Program-made: the position numbers and the translations under genes | Source: Stomorhina lunata | Lineage: Eukaryota > Arthropoda > Insecta > Diptera > Rhiniidae | Direction: 5' to 3' | Assembly: GCA_933228675.1 (NCBI GenBank) | Contig: OW121742.1 | Span: 108,814,940 to 108,878,939, forward strand | Length of the DNA: 64,000 nucleotides | Notes under the pieces: model-generated | What the model saw: the letters and a program-made list of their open reading frames with translations, nothing else | Database searches by the model: none | Told to the model about the DNA's origin: nothing | In this document: positions 1-13,419 of the stretch, piece by piece | Position numbering within the stretch: the stretch's first letter is position 1 | How the letters are laid out: each line of letters starts with the position of its first letter

Positions 1-690
1 GTCGTAAAACACCAGACATAGACATTTTACTCCTGAGAAATTTAAAAAGAGAATAAAAGAGAGAAATATTAGTTGGCAAAAGAGCATGCGTAGCAGCCTG
101 AAGTCTTTATGTAATGCGCATTTATCTTCTATGTGGGCTGGGCCTTTAACTTGTTCTTACTCTTTTCCAATTCCTTTTTTAAGCCTTTCGCGCAGTCGTT
201 TTATAAAGGGAACTTTAAGTTGTTATTTTCTTGGCTGTTCTTATTCCCTTTCTGATTCGTATCTTATGAGGCTCATAAAACTTGAAACCCGGACTTTTGT
301 TATTAAAGACATTCTCCCTTTTCTCTAGAGACTTTTTTAAAACTTTTGCTGTTCAATTTCTTAAGCCTCAGTGGCAGAGTATTAAATGCTTTGCCAGGAA
401 AAGAAGAAGCCATAAATAATACTTAGTCATGTTGGAAACTTTAAAAAGTTTATTAAGCTGACTTTTTTCTTATATGAAACAGATCCTGGCCTGTCTTCGA
501 ACTTTTAAGTTGTTTTACAACTTGTAAAAAAATCTTCATTTCAAGTGGGTTTTCTTTTTCTGATGTGTCACTGCCGCTTAGATGTAAGTGTTGAGCGCCG
601 GGCTTTAATATTTTAGTATTGAGGTGTTTTAATTAAGAGTCATGTGAAAATGAAAGATATAATGGCGATCACTAATGTTTTTTAAATCAC
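1..690. other. Unique AT-rich DNA, no gene seen
   Basis: Single-copy-looking sequence without repeats. One 80-codon open frame (86-328, +) is present. Its translation is rich in Ser, Leu and Phe, shows no family motif, and has no convincing splice or promoter context, so I treat it as chance. Nothing else stands out. Confidence 0.6.
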
Positions 691-710
691 ATTTAACGAA
701 CACCTTTCTA

Positions 711-855
711 TTTGACAAAATTTAGTAAATTTGACAAAATTTAGTAAATATGACAAAATTTAGTAAATTTGACAAAATTTAGTAAATTTGACAAAATTTA
801 GTAAATTTGACAAATTTTTGTAAATTTGACAAAATTTAGTAAATATTAAAAAATT
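711..855 (+). repeat. 19-bp tandem repeat, TTTGAC family
   Basis: About seven units of AAATTTGACAAAATTTAGT in tandem, with single-base variants (for example AATATGAC). This is the simplest form of the TTTGAC/AGTAAA motif that recurs in all short satellites here, and it runs directly into the 34-bp array on its right. Confidence 0.85.
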
Positions 856-1195
856 TAGTCAATTTGACAAAATTTTCTAGAAAAATTTAGTCAAAATTTG
901 ACAAAATTTTCTAGAAAAATTTAGTCAAAATTTGACAAAATTTTCTAGAAAAATTTAGTCAAAATTTGACAAAATTTTCTAGAAAAATTTAGTCAAAATT
1001 TGACAAAATTTTCTAGAAAAATTTAGTCAAAATTTGACAAAATTTTCTAGAAAAATTTAGTCAAAATTTTACAAAATTTTCTAGAAAAATTTAGTCAAAA
1101 TTTGACAAAATTTTCTAGAAAAATTTAGTCAAAATTTGACAAAATTTTCTAGAAAAATTTAGTCAAAATTAGACAAAATTTTCTAGAAAATTTAA
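856..1195 (+). repeat. 34-bp near-palindromic satellite, family A, first block
   Basis: About ten 34-bp units. Each begins TTTGACAAAATTTTCTAG and continues AAAAATTTAGTCAAAA. The two halves are near inverse complements around a central CTAG, with a one-base length difference and an A/T mismatch beside GAC. Unit-to-unit identity is high. The same unit recurs at 2.5-3.3 kb in this orientation and at 13.9-14.7 kb in the opposite orientation. Confidence 0.9.
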
Positions 1196-1300
1196 TCAGT
1201 AATTTGACTTAATTTTAGTCAATTTGACAAAATTTTGTTAAACTAACTAAAATTTTGTCAAATTGACTAAAATTTTGTCAAATTGACTAAATTTTTTTGA
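1196..1300. repeat. Decayed TTTGAC repeats with inverted edge
   Basis: Degenerate units in which AATTTTAGTCAATTTGAC is followed by its inverse, AAATTTTGTCAAATTGACT. Orientation therefore flips inside this short stretch. Confidence 0.6.
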
Positions 1301-2085
1301 AAATTTTCTTATTATCAATTTGATTCGATTTATATAAAATCTGATGATTTTGAACTATTTCCATTAATTTTTTTCTCAACTTAATTTAATAAAGTATTTA
1401 TTTTACCTAATGACGCTGCATATTATCACGTTTTCATCACTTTGAAGTTAAAATTTATTACATCCACTTTAGAGCTTTATTAGCTCTATTCCCACCTTCA
1501 TCTCTCATTGTTGTCATCTCATCTGAGGTGACACTTTTGTTTGAAATATTTTGATTTTGTAACTGAATCCATCCATTCATTGCACCTGAGTTGGACTAAA
1601 TATGTGTGTAGTTTTCACACCTTGTTTTCGGCGTTCCATTTGTGCAAACAAAACTTTTAAGATGCCAAACGTCATTAGAGAATTTCAAAATCTCTACGTG
1701 TCTTGAATTAAGTTTTTTATTTTAAAATTTCAATTTCAAACTGGAAATTGAAACCGACTAAACAAATATAAATGCTAACTTATTTACTTAACACAGAAAA
1801 TAGTAAAAATTACATTAACTCGATCGTAATTATAATAAGAAAATGATACAAAAAAAAAGTTGGAAAATGAAAACTGCATTTTGTCTGTTTTATTGCTTGA
1901 AATATATTAGAGGTGTTAATAACACTTGACTTTATGGCTTAATGGTTTTATTTATTTTTAATGTTTTTCAGTTTTTGTAGCAAAAAGTCATTGTGGGATT
2001 TGAGATTGTTCAGTTCATGTAGGCAGTTACATGCTGGGGAAAGTATTGGGCACCTGGGATGTACAAGAAGTCAAATGGTCACAAT
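1301..2085. other. Unique DNA, no gene seen
   Basis: AT-rich single-copy-looking sequence between two satellite blocks. There is no open frame of note, no RNA gene fold and no transposon ends that I can recognise. Confidence 0.6.
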
Positions 2086-2500
2086 ATAAACAATTTGACG
2101 AAATTTACTATCAAATTAAGACAATTTGCCAAAAAAAATGCAAATTTTAGTCAATTTGACTAAATTTAGTCAATTTGACTAAATTTAGTCAATTTGACAA
2201 AATTTAGTCAATTTGACAAAATTTAGTCAATATAACAATATTTATTCAATATAACAAAATTTGTCAAACTTTGACTAAATTTAATGCAAAATTTTGTCTA
2301 ATTTTGACTAAATTTTATATAAAATTTTGACTAACTTTTATAGGAAACTTTGTTAAATTATCACTTAATTTTATATAAAACTTTAGTCAAAATGTTCTGT
2401 AAAAATTGGGCCAAAATTATATAAAAATTTAATCCGAATTGAGAAAATTTTTTATAAAAATTAAGACAAAATTTATTCAAAATTTCAGAAAATTTTCTCT
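2086..2500 (+). repeat. Decayed 19-bp and longer TTTGAC repeats
   Basis: Begins with several good 19-bp units (TTTAGTCAATTTGACTAAA type, about 2150-2230) and degrades rightward into irregular AATTTTGAC/ATATAAAATTT pieces. This is the edge of the 34-bp array that follows, in keeping with array margins decaying faster than centres. Confidence 0.75.
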
Positions 2501-3330
2501 AAATTTTATTCAAAATTTGACAAAATTTTCTAGAAAAATTATCCATAAAAATTTAGTCAAAATTTGACAAAAGTTTCTAGAAATATTTAGTCAAAATTTG
2601 ACAAAACGTTCTAAAAATATTTAGTTAAAATTTATTAAAATTTTCTAGAAAAATTTAGTCAAAATTTGAGAAAATTTTCTATAAAAAATTAGTCAAAATT
2701 TGAGAAAATTTTCTAGAAAAATTTAGTCAAAATTTGAGAAAATTTTCTATAAAAAATTAGTCAAAATTTGAGAAAATTTTCTAGAAAAATTTAGTCAAAA
2801 TTTGAGAAAATTTTCTAGAAAAATTTAGTCAAAATTTGACAACATTTTCTAGAAAAATTTAGTCAAAATTTGACAAAATTTTCTAGAAAAATTTAGTCAA
2901 AATTTGACAAAGTTTTCTAGAAAAATTTAGTCAAAATTTGACAAAATTTTCTAGAAAAATTAGTTAAAATTTGAGAAAATTTTCTGGAAATATTTAGTCA
3001 AAATTTGACAAAATTTTCTAGAAAAATTTAGTCAAAATTTTAGTCAAAATTTGACAAAATTTTCTAGAAAAATTTAGTAAAAATTTGACAAAATTTTCTA
3101 GAAAAATTTAGTCAAAATTTGACAAAATTTTCTAGAAAAATTTAGTCAAAATTTGACAAAATTTTCTAGAAAAATTTAGTCAAAATTTGAGAAAATTTTC
3201 TATAAAAATTTAGTCAAAATTTGACAAAATTTTCTAGAAAATTTTGTCAAAATTTGACAAAATTTTCTAGAAAAATTTAGTCAAAATTTGACAGAATTTT
3301 CTAGAAAAATTTAGTCAAAATTTTACAAAC
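2501..3330 (+). repeat. 34-bp near-palindromic satellite, family A, second block
   Basis: About 24 units of the CTAG-centred 34-bp monomer (halves TTTGACAAAATTTTCTAG and AAAAATTTAGTCAAAA). Common variants are GAGAAAA for GACAAAA and CTATAAA for CTAGAAA, and these alternate over several neighbouring units, suggesting local amplification of dimers. One unit near 3030-3050 contains an internal duplication of AATTTAGTCAAA. Confidence 0.9.
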
Positions 3331-3475
3331 AATATTTAGTCAATTTTACAAAATTTTAGTTAATTTTAGTTAATTTACCAAGATTTAGTCAATCTAACAA
3401 AATTTTATTCAATTTTACGAAATTTTAGTCAATTTAAAAAAATTTCGTCAATTGGACGAAATTTTCATTTGGTTT
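3331..3475 (+). repeat. Decayed right edge of family A
   Basis: Short imperfect AATTTTAGTCAATTTNAC units that become unrecognisable by about 3475. Confidence 0.65.
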
Positions 3476-4365
3476 AGTTTTAGTCTTCTTCATTCATTAT
3501 TTGAAAATTTATCTTAAATTAGATCATGAAAAATTTTACAAATTTTAGTAAACAAGAAAAATGACTTGGGAACGTGTTGGACGGTTGTTTATTAATGACT
3601 ACAGAAAACGGCCTTAAAGTGCAGTACCAGCCAAAAGGAGGAACAAATGTTGGCGTGTATAAAAAAGACTTTCTCTTAATTGACAGCTGAAGAAAAATGA
3701 AACATTAAAATATACAAAGAAATAAGTACAAGAAAAGACAAGACAAGAAAACATAACATATCTTTTCTTATACTTAATTCTCAAATTACAAGGAAGAAGT
3801 TAGAGGCCGTCGAGAAATTATTGGTTATTTTTTACAATATGACTCAGCCTTGCTTTGGCAACACTTAAGAATAAATGTGTTTTTTTTTTTCTTAAGATGA
3901 CAAGTTTTCCGCCAACCAGTTTTCTTTCATTTCTTCCATATCTGGGCCTTTATTCCAAGAGTAATTAAACAAGAAAGCAAACAAATGACCATTAGATATT
4001 TAATATTATGGCCATGGAACGAACGATGACGAAAAACACATTTAAAAAGATTAATAACAATTTAAATTAGATTATCATAAACTGTAAATAACATTACCGG
4101 GCATTACTTCTGGGGCGCTATCATGAAACAGGAAAAATAGCCAAGAGCAGTTTTTTACGAAAAAGAAGAAAATCTAAAAGTCATTTTAGAATTTGCCGTA
4201 AAGGCCATTAGCCGACTTAGAGATTAAGGCAAAATAAGATATTAATCAAAAGCTGAAAAAAATCTTAGACGAAAAGCAGAAGTTGCCATTATATACTTTG
4301 TTGAAGTCAATTAAATTAAATTTATTAGAAAATGATTCAAAGTCTAAGAAATAAGTACATTTTTT
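3476..4365. other. Unique DNA, no gene seen
   Basis: No repeats or coding signal. The stretch has slightly less biased base composition than the satellites. A short purine-rich run (AAGACAAGACAAGAAA) lies near 3740. Not mirrored on the right side of the inverted-repeat element that follows. Confidence 0.6.
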
Positions 4366-4461
4366 ACGATATTTTAGTCAATTTGACAAAATTTTCTAAG
4401 AAATTTATTAATTTGTGAAAATTTTCTTTAAAATTTGGTCAATGTTAACTAAATTTTATAG
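4366..4461 (+). repeat. Short decayed TTTGAC patch
   Basis: Two or three degenerate units (TTTAGTCAATTTGACAAAATTTTCTAA and relatives, in pieces). Similar TTTGAC sequence resumes immediately after the inverted-repeat element at 13686, consistent with the element having inserted into this repeat. Confidence 0.6.
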
Positions 4462-4470
4462 TTCTTTTTT
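4462..4470 (+). repeat. 9-bp target-site duplication, left copy
   Basis: TTCTTTTTT lies directly before the left terminus (ATGTGTGTGAAG). The identical 9-mer lies directly after the right terminus at 13677-13685. Because the sequence is T-rich, chance is not negligible, but both copies abut the exact ends of the inverted repeat. Confidence 0.75.
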
Positions 4471-4727
4471 ATGTGTGTGAAGATAAATATACCGAGTTAA
4501 ATATGTCTTTGGTATAGTTATAAAAAATATCGCATGCGATAAAAAAGTTTTCAGTATTTTTAATATGGATATTTTTACAGAAATTTTCAACATTTTAATA
4601 AATTTATATTATAAAATTGCAGTTATATTAAAAAATATCATCGAATTTACCTGTATATACAACAAAAGGCAAATTTAAATAGTTTTTGTCACATATTTAA
4701 TATAAAAAGTTCTTAGTAAAAAAATGA
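4471..4727 (+). repeat. Left terminal head of inverted repeat
   Basis: Non-tandem terminal part of the left arm, starting ATGTGTGTGAAGATAAA. It contains the perfect 12-bp palindrome ATCGCATGCGAT at 4529-4540, mirrored at 13607-13618. Terminal placement and conservation in both arms make the palindrome a plausible transposase-binding site, which is inference. Confidence 0.85.
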
Positions 4728-7700
4728 GGCACATGAGTTTTCTGACAGATTTGGCCACTGTGGCCAAACGCTAAGATGTCAACGAATTGAAGCTAGTGGA
4801 GAATAAAGTCAAGGAATACTACTATTAAACAACGTTAATGGGTTTTCCGAATTGTATTTGAGAGAAATTTTATACTTTGTTGAAAATATGACTTAGTCAA
4901 AAAAATGTCATATGAGTTCTCTGAGGGATTTGGCCACTGTGGCCAAACGCTAAGATGTCAATCAATGGGAGCTAGTGGAGAATAAAGGCAAGGAGTACTA
5001 CTATTTAACTACGTTAATGGTTTTTCCGAATTGTATTTGAGAGAAATTTTATACTTTGTTGAAAATATGACTTAGTCAAAAAATGTCGTATGAGTTCTCT
5101 GAGTAATTTGACCACTGTGGCCAAACGCTAAGATGTCAATGAATGGGAGCTAGTTGAGAATAAAGGCAAGGAATAATACTATTAAACAACGTTAATGGGT
5201 TTTCCGAATTGTATTTGAGAGAAATTTTATACTTTGTTGAAAATATGACTTAGTCAAAAAAATTACATATGAGTTCTCTGAAGGATTTGGCCACTGTGGC
5301 CAAACACTAAGATGTCAATAAATGGGAGATAGTGGAGAATAAAGGCAAGGAATAATACTATTAAACTGCGTTAATGGTTTTTCTGAATTGTATTTGAGAG
5401 CAATTTTATACTTTGTTGAAAATATGACTTAGTCAAAAAAATTACATATGAGTTCTCTGAAGGATTTGGCCACTGTGGCCAAACGCTAAGATGTCAATCA
5501 ATGGGAGCTAGTGGAGAATAAAGGCAAGGAATACTACTATTTAGCTACGTTAATGGTTTTTCTGAATTGTATTTGAGAGAAATTTTATACTTTGTTGAAA
5601 ATATGACTTAGTCAAAAAAATTACATATGAGTTCTCTGAAGGATTTGGCCACTGTGGCCAAACGCTAAGATGTCAATAAATGGGAGATAGTGGAGAATAA
5701 AGGCAAGGAATAATACTATTAAACTACGTTAATGGTTTTTCCGAATTGTATTTGAGAGAAATTTTATACTTTGTTGAAAATATGGCTTAGTCAAAAAAAT
5801 GTCATATGAGTTCTCTGAGGGATTTGGCCACTGTGGCCAAACGCTAAGATGTCAATAAATGGGAGATAGTGGAGAATAAAGGCAAGGAATAATACTATTA
5901 AACTGCGTTAATGGTTTTTCTGAATTGTATTTGAGAGCAATTTTATACTTTGTTGAAAATATGACTTAGTCAAAAAAATTACATATGAGTTCTCTGAAGG
6001 ATTTGGCTACTGTGGCCAAACGCTAAGATGTCAATCAATGGGAGCTAGTGGAGAATAAAGGCAAGGAATACTACTATTTAACTACGTTAATGGTTTTTCC
6101 GAATTGTATTTGAGAGAAATTTTATACTTTGTTGAAAATATGACTTAGTCAAAAAAATTACATATGAGTTCTCTGAAGGATTTGGCCACTGTGGCCAAAC
6201 GCTAAGATGTCAATAAATGGGAGATAGTGGAGAATAAAGGCAAGGAATAATACTATTAAACTACGTTAATGGTTTTTCCGAATTGTATTTGAGAGAAATT
6301 TTATACTTTGTTGAAAATATGGCTTAGTCAAAAAAATGTCATATGAGTTCTCTGAGGGATTTGGCCACTGTGGCCAAACGCTAAGATGTCAATAAATGGG
6401 ATCTAGTGGAGAATAAAGGCAAGGAATACTACTATTTAACTACGTTAATGGTTTTTCTGAATTGTATTTGAGATAAATTTTATACTTTGTTAAAAATATG
6501 ACTTAGTCAAAAAAATTACATATGAGTTCTCTGAAGGATTTGGCCACTGTGGCCAAACGCTAAGATGTCAATGAATAGGAGATAGTGGAGAATAAAGGCA
6601 AGGAATAATACTATTAAACTACGTTAATGGTTTTTCCGAATTGTATTTGAGAGAAATTTTATACTTTGTTGAAAATATGACTTAGTCAAAAAAATTACAT
6701 ATGAGTTCTCTGAAGGATTTGGCCACTGTGGCCAAACGCTAAGATGTCAATAAATGGGAGATAGTGGAGAATAAAGGCAAGGAATAATACTATTAAACTA
6801 CGTTAATGGTTTTTCCGAATTGTATTTGAGAGAAATTTTATACTTTGTTGAAAATATGACTTAGTCAAAAAAATTACATATGAGTTCTCTGAAGGATTTG
6901 GCCACTGTGGCCAAACGCTAAGATGTCAATAAATGGGAGATAGTGGAGAATAAAGGCAAGGAATAATACTATTAAACTACGTTAATGGTTTTTCCGAATT
7001 GTATTTGAGAGAAATTTTATACTTTGTTAAAAATATGACTTAGTCAAAAAAATGTCATATGAGTTCTCTGAGGGATTTGGCCACTGTGGCCAAACGCTAA
7101 GATGTCAATAAATGGGAGCCAGTGGAGAATAAAGGCAAGGAATACTACTATTTAACTACGTTAATGGTTTTTCTGAATTGTATTTGAGATAAATTTTATA
7201 CTTTGTTAAAAATATGACTTAGTCAAAAAAATTACATATGAGTTCTCTGAAGGATTTGGCCACTGTGGCCAAACGCTAAGATGTCAATGAATAGGAGCTA
7301 GTGGAGAATAAAGGCAAGGAATACTACTATTAAACTATGTTAATGGTTTTTCCGAATTGTATTTGAGAGCAATTTTATACTTTGTTGAAAATATAACTTA
7401 GTCAAAAAAATTACATATGAGTTCTCTGAAGGATTTGGCCACTGTGGCCAAACGCTAAGATGTCAATAAATGGGAGATAGTGGAGAATAAAGGCAAGGAA
7501 TAATACTATTAAACTACGTTAATGGTTTTTCCGAATTGTATTTGAGAGAAATTTTATACTTTGTTGAAAATATGGCTTAGTCAAAAAAATGTCATATGAG
7601 TTCTCTGAGGGATTTGGCCACTGTGGCCAAACGCTAAGATGTCAATAAATGGGAGCTAGTGGAGAATAAAGGCAAGGAATAATACTATTAAACAACGTTA

Positions 7701-8800
7701 ATGGTTTTTCCGAATTGTATTTGAGAGAAATTTTATACTTTGTTGAAAATATGACTTAGTCAAAAAAATTACATATGAGTTCTCTGAAGGATTTGGCCAC
7801 TGTGGCCAAACGCTAAGATGTCAATAAATGGGAGATAGTGGAGAATAAAGGCAAGGAATAATACTATTAAACAACGTTAATGGTTTTTCCGAATTGTATT
7901 TGAGAGAAATTTTATACTTTGTTAAAAATATGACTTAGTCAAAAAAATTACATATGAGTTCTCTGAAGGATTTGGCCACTGTGGCCAAACGCTAAGATGT
8001 CAATAAATGGGAGATAGTGGAGAATAAAGGCAAGGAATAATACTATTAAACTACGTTAATGGTTTTTCCGAATTGTATTTGAGAGAAATTTTATACTTTG
8101 TTGAAAATATGACTTAGTCAAAAAAATTACATATGAGTTCTCTGAAGGATTTGGCCACTGTGGCCAAACGCTAAGATGTCAATAAATGGGAGATAGTGGA
8201 GAATAAAGGCAAGGAATAATACTATTAAACTACGTTAATGGTTTTTCCGAATTGTATTTGAGAGAAATTTTATACTTTGTTAAAAATATGACTTAGTCAA
8301 AAAAATTACATATGAGTTCTCTGAAGGATTTGGCCACTGTGGCCAAACGCTAAGATGTCAATGAATAGGAGCTGGTGGAGAATAAAGGCAAGGAATACTA
8401 CTATTAAACTACGTTAATGGTTTTTCTAAATTGTATTTGAGAGAAATTTTATACTTTGTTAAAAATATGACTTAGTCAAAAAAATTACATATGAGTTCTC
8501 TGAAGGATTTGGCCACTGTGGCCAAACGCTAAGATGTCAATGAAAAGGAGCTAGTGGAGAATAAAGGCAAGGAATACTACTATTAAACTACGTTAATGGT
8601 TTTTCTAAATTGTATTTGAGAGAAATTTTATACTTTGTTAAAAATATGACTTAGTCAAAAAAATTACATATGAGTTCTCTGAAGGATTTGGCCACTGTGG
8701 CCAAACGCTAAGATGTCAATGAATAGGAGCTAGTGGAGAATAAAGGCAAGGAATACTACTATTAAACTACGTTAATGGTTTTTCTGAATTGAATTTGAGA
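4728..8800 (+). repeat. Left arm: about 23 tandem 179-bp monomers
   Basis: Monomers repeat every 178-180 bp, measured on TTTGGCCACTGTGGCCAAA (for example 4751, 4930, 5108, 5287, 5466). That 19-mer is itself a palindrome with 9-bp arms around one base. Other landmarks in each monomer are CGCTAAGATGTCAAT, GTGGAGAATAAAGGCAAGGA and TATTTGAGAGAAATTTTATA. Recurrent variants (ATTACATATGAG versus ATGTCATATGAG, GAGATAG versus GAGCTAG, TTTGAGATAAA versus TTTGAGAGCAA) form patterns spanning three or four monomers, so blocks of several units have been amplified together. No open frame runs across the array. Confidence 0.95.
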
Positions 8801-8809
8801 TAAAATTTC
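8801..8809. other. Axis of the giant inverted repeat
   Basis: The left arm ends ...GAATTTGAGA at 8800 and the inverse begins TCTCAAATACAATTC at 8810, leaving a loop of about 9 bp (TAAAATTTC). The junction falls within one monomer's TATTTGAGAGAAATTTTATA segment, so the fold was made inside a monomer and not at a monomer boundary. Confidence 0.85.
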
Positions 8810-11800
8810 TCTCAAATACAATTCAGAAAAACCATTAACGTAGTTAAATAGTAGTATTCCTTGCCTTTATTCTCCACTAGCTCCTATTCATTGACATCTT
8901 AGCGTTTGGCCACAGTGGCCAAATCCTTCAGAGAACTCATATGTAATTTTTTTGACTAAGTCATATTTTTAACAAAGTATAAAATTTCTCTCAAATACAA
9001 TTCAGAAAAACCATTAACGTAGTTAAATAGTAGTATTCCTTGCCTTTATTCTCCACTAGCTCCTATTCATTGACATCTTAGCGTTTGGCCACAGTGGCCA
9101 AATCCTTCAGAGAACTCATATGTAATTTTTTTGACTAAGTTATATTTTCAACAAAGTATAAAATTGCTCTCAAATACAATTCGGAAAAACCATTAACATA
9201 GTTTAATAGTAGTATTCCTTGCCTTTATTCTCCACTAGCTCCTATTCATTGACATCTTAGCGTTTGGCCACAGTGGCCAAATCCTTCAGAGAACTCATAT
9301 GTAATTTTTTTGACTAAGTCATATTTTTAACAAAGTATAAAATTTATCTCAAATACAATTCAGAAAAACCATTAACGTAGTTAAATAGTAGTATTCCTTG
9401 CCTTTATTCTCCACTGGCTCCCATTTATTGACATCTTAGCGTTTGGCCACAGTGGCCAAATCCCTCAGAGAACTCATATGACATTTTTTTGACTAAGTCA
9501 TATTTTTAACAAAGTATAAAATTTCTCTCAAATACAATTCGGAAAAACCATTAACGTAGTTTAATAGTATTATTCCTTGCCTTTATTCTCCACTATCTCC
9601 CATTTATTGACATCTTAGCGTTTGGCCACAGTGGCCAAATCCTTCAGAGAACTCATATGTAATTTTTTTGACTAAGTCATATTTTCAACAAAGTATAAAA
9701 TTTCTCTCAAATACAATTCGGAAAAACCATTAACGTAGTTTAATAGTATTATTCCTTGCCTTTATTCTCCACTATCTCCCATTTATTGACATCTTAGCGT
9801 TTGGCCACAGTGGCCAAATCCTTCAGAGAACTCATATGTAATTTTTTTGACTAAGTCATATTTTCAACAAAGTATAAAATTTCTCTCAAATACAATTCGG
9901 AAAAACCATTAACGTAGTTTAATAGTATTATTCCTTGCCTTTATTCTCCACTATCTCCTATTCATTGACATCTTAGCGTTTGGCCACAGTGGCCAAATCC
10001 TTCAGAGAACTCATATGTAATTTTTTTGACTAAGTCATATTTTCAACAAAGTATAAAATTGCTCTCAAATACAATTCAGAAAAACCATTAACGCAGTTTA
10101 ATAGTATTATTCCTTGCCTTTATTCTCCACTATCTCCCATTTACTGACATCTTAGCGTTTGGCCACAGTGGCCAAATCCCTCAGAGAACTCATATGACAT
10201 TTTTTTGACTAAGCCATATTTTCAACAAAGTATAAAATTTCTCTCAAATACAATTCGGAAAAACCATTAACGTAGTTTAATAGTATTATTCCTTGCCTTT
10301 ATTCTCCACTATCTCCCATTTATTGACATCTTAGCGTTTGGCCACAGTGGCCAAATCCTTCAGAGAACTCATATGTAATTTTTTTGACTAAGTCATATTT
10401 TCAACAAAGTATAAAATTTCTCTCAAATACAATTCAGAAAAACCATTAACGTAGTTTAATAGTATTATTCCTTGCCTTTATTCTCCACTATCTCCCATTT
10501 ATTGACATCTTAGCGTTTGGCCACAGTGGCCAAATCCTTCAGAGAACTCATATGTAATTTTTTTGACTAAGTCATATTTTCAACAAAGTATAAAATTTCT
10601 CTCAAATACAATTCGGAAAACCCATTAACGTTGTTTAATAGTATTATTCCTTGCCTTTATTCTCAACTAGCTCCCATTCATTGACATCTTAGCGTTTGGC
10701 CACAGTGGCCAAATCCCTCAGAGAACTCATATGACATTTTTTTGACTAAGCCATATTTTCAACAAAGTATAAAATTTCTCTCAAATACAATTCGGAAAAA
10801 CCATTAACGTAGTTTAATAGTATTATTCCTTGCCTTTATTCTCCACTATCTCCCATTTATTGACATCTTAGCGTTTGGCCACAGTGGCCAAATCCTTCAG
10901 AGAACTCATATGTAATTTTTTTGACTAAGTCATATTTTCAACAAAGTATAAAATTTCTCTCAAATACAATTCGGAAAAACCATTAACGTAGTTAAATAGT
11001 AGTATTCCTTGCCTTTACTCTCCACTAGCTCCCATTGATTGACATCTTAGCGTTTGGCCACAGTGGCCAAATCCTTCAGAGAACTCATATGTAATTTTTT
11101 TGACTAAGGCATATTTTCAACAAAGTATAAAATTGCTCTCAAATACAATTCAGAAAAACCATTAACGCAGTTTAATAGTATTATTCCTTGCCTTTATTCT
11201 CCACTATCTCCCATTTATTGACATCTTAGCGTTTGGCCACAGTGGCCAAATCCCTCAGAGAACTCATATGTAATTTTTTTGACTAAGTCATATTTTCAAC
11301 AAAGTATAAAATTTCTCTCAAATACAATTCGGAAAAACCATTAACGTAGTTAAATAGTAGTATTCCTTGCCTTTATTCTCCACTAGCTCCTATTCATTGA
11401 CATCTTAGCGTTTGGCCACAGTGGCCAAATCCTTCAGAGAACTCATATGTAATTTTTTTGACTAAGTTATATTTTCAACAAAATATAAAATTGCTCTCAA
11501 ATACAATTCGGAAAAACCATTAACATAGTTTAATAGTAGTATTCCTTGCCTTTATTCTCCACTAGCTCCTATTCATTGACATCTTAGCGTTTGGCCACAG
11601 TGGCCAAATCCCTCAGAGAACTCATATGTAATTTTTTTGACTAAGTCATATTTTCAACAAAGTATAAAATTTCTCTCAAATACAATTCGGAAAAACCATT
11701 AACGTAGTTAAATAGTAGTATTCCTTGCCTTTATTCTCCACTAGCTCCCATTGATTGACATCTTAGCGTTTGGCCACAGTGGCCAAATCCTTCAGAGAAC

Positions 11801-13419
11801 TCATATGTAATTTTTTTGACTAAGTCATATTTTCAACAAAGTATAAAATTGCTCTCAAATACAATTCAGGAAAACCATTAACGCAGTTTAATAGTATTAT
11901 TCCTTGCCTTTATTCTCCACTATCTCCCATTTATTGACATCTTAGCGTTTGGCCACAGTGGCCAAATCCCTCAGAGAACTCATATGTAATTTTTTTGACT
12001 AAGTCATATTTTCAACAAAGTATAAAATTTCTCTCAAATACAATTCGGAAAAACCATTAACGTAGTTTAATAGTATTATTCCTTGCCTTTATTCTCCACT
12101 ATCTCCCATTTATTGACATCTTAGCGTTTGGCCACAGTGGCCAAATCCTTCAGAGAACTCATATGTAATTTTTTTGACTAAGTCATATTTTCAACAAAGT
12201 ATAAAATTTCTCTCAAATACAATTCAGAAAAACCATTAACGTAGTTAAATAGTAGTATTCCTTGCCTTTATTCTCCACTAGCTCCCATTGATTGACATCT
12301 TAGCGTTTGGCCACAGTGGCCAAATCCTTCAGAGAACTCATATGTAATTTTTTTGACTAAGTCATATTTTCAACAAAGTATAAAATTGCTCTCAAATACA
12401 ATTCAGAAAAACCATTAACGCAGTTTAATAGTATTATTCCTTGCCTTTATTCTCCACTATCTCCCATTTACTGACATCTTAGCGTTTGGCCACAGTGGCC
12501 AAATCCCTCAGAGAACTCATATGACATTTTTTTGACTAAGCCATATTTTCAACAAAGTATAAAATTTCTCTCAAATACAATTCGGAAAAACCATTAACGT
12601 AGTTTAATAGTATTATTCCTTGCCTTTATTCTCCACTATCTCCCATTTATTGACATCTTAGCGTTTGGCCACAGTGGCCAAATCCTTCAGAGAACTCATA
12701 TGTAATTTTTTTGACTAAGTCATATTTTCAACAAAGTATAAAATTTCTCTCAAATACAATTCAGAAAAACCATTAACGTAGTTTAATAGTATTATTCCTT
12801 GCCTTTATTCTCCACTATCTCCCATTTATTGACATCTTAGCGTTTGGCCACAGTGGCCAAATCCTTCAGAGAACTCATATGTAATTTTTTTGACTAAGTC
12901 ATATTTTCAACAAAGTATAAAATTTCTCTCAAATACAATTCGGAAAACCCATTAACGTTGTTTAATAGTATTATTCCTTGCCTTTATTCTCAACTAGCTC
13001 CCATTCATTGACATCTTAGCGTTTGGCCACAGTGGTCAAATTACTCAGAGAACTCATACGACATTTTTTGACTAAGTCATATTTTCAACAAAGTATAAAA
13101 TTTCTCTCAAATACAATTCGGAAAAACCATTAACGTAGTTAAATAGTAGTACTCCTTGCCTTTATTCTCCACTAGCTCCCATTGATTGACATCTTAGCGT
13201 TTGGCCACAGTGGCCAAATCCCTTAGAGAACTCATATGACATTTTTTTGACTAAGTCATATTTTCAACAAAGTATAAAATTTCTCTCAAATACAATTCGG
13301 AAAAACCATTAACGTAGTTTAATAGTAGTATTCCTTGACTTTATTCTCCACTAGCTTCAATTCGTTGACATCTTAGTGTTTGGCCACAGTGGCCAAATCT
13401 GTCAGAAAACTCATATGCC
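8810..13419 (-). repeat. Right arm: about 26 tandem 179-bp monomers, inverted
   Basis: Same monomer as the left arm, read on the other strand (TTTGGCCACAGTGGCCAAA, then CTTAGCG reversed). The diagnostic variant with TTGACCACTG, the third monomer from the outer end on the left (5108), is found third from the outer end on the right (about 13020-13040, CCACAGTGGTCAAATTACTCAG). The arms are therefore collinear from their outer ends and differ by about three monomers internally. Confidence 0.95.

Noticed and set aside
86..328. 80-codon open frame, plus strand
   Set aside because: Low-information composition with no recognisable family or gene structure.
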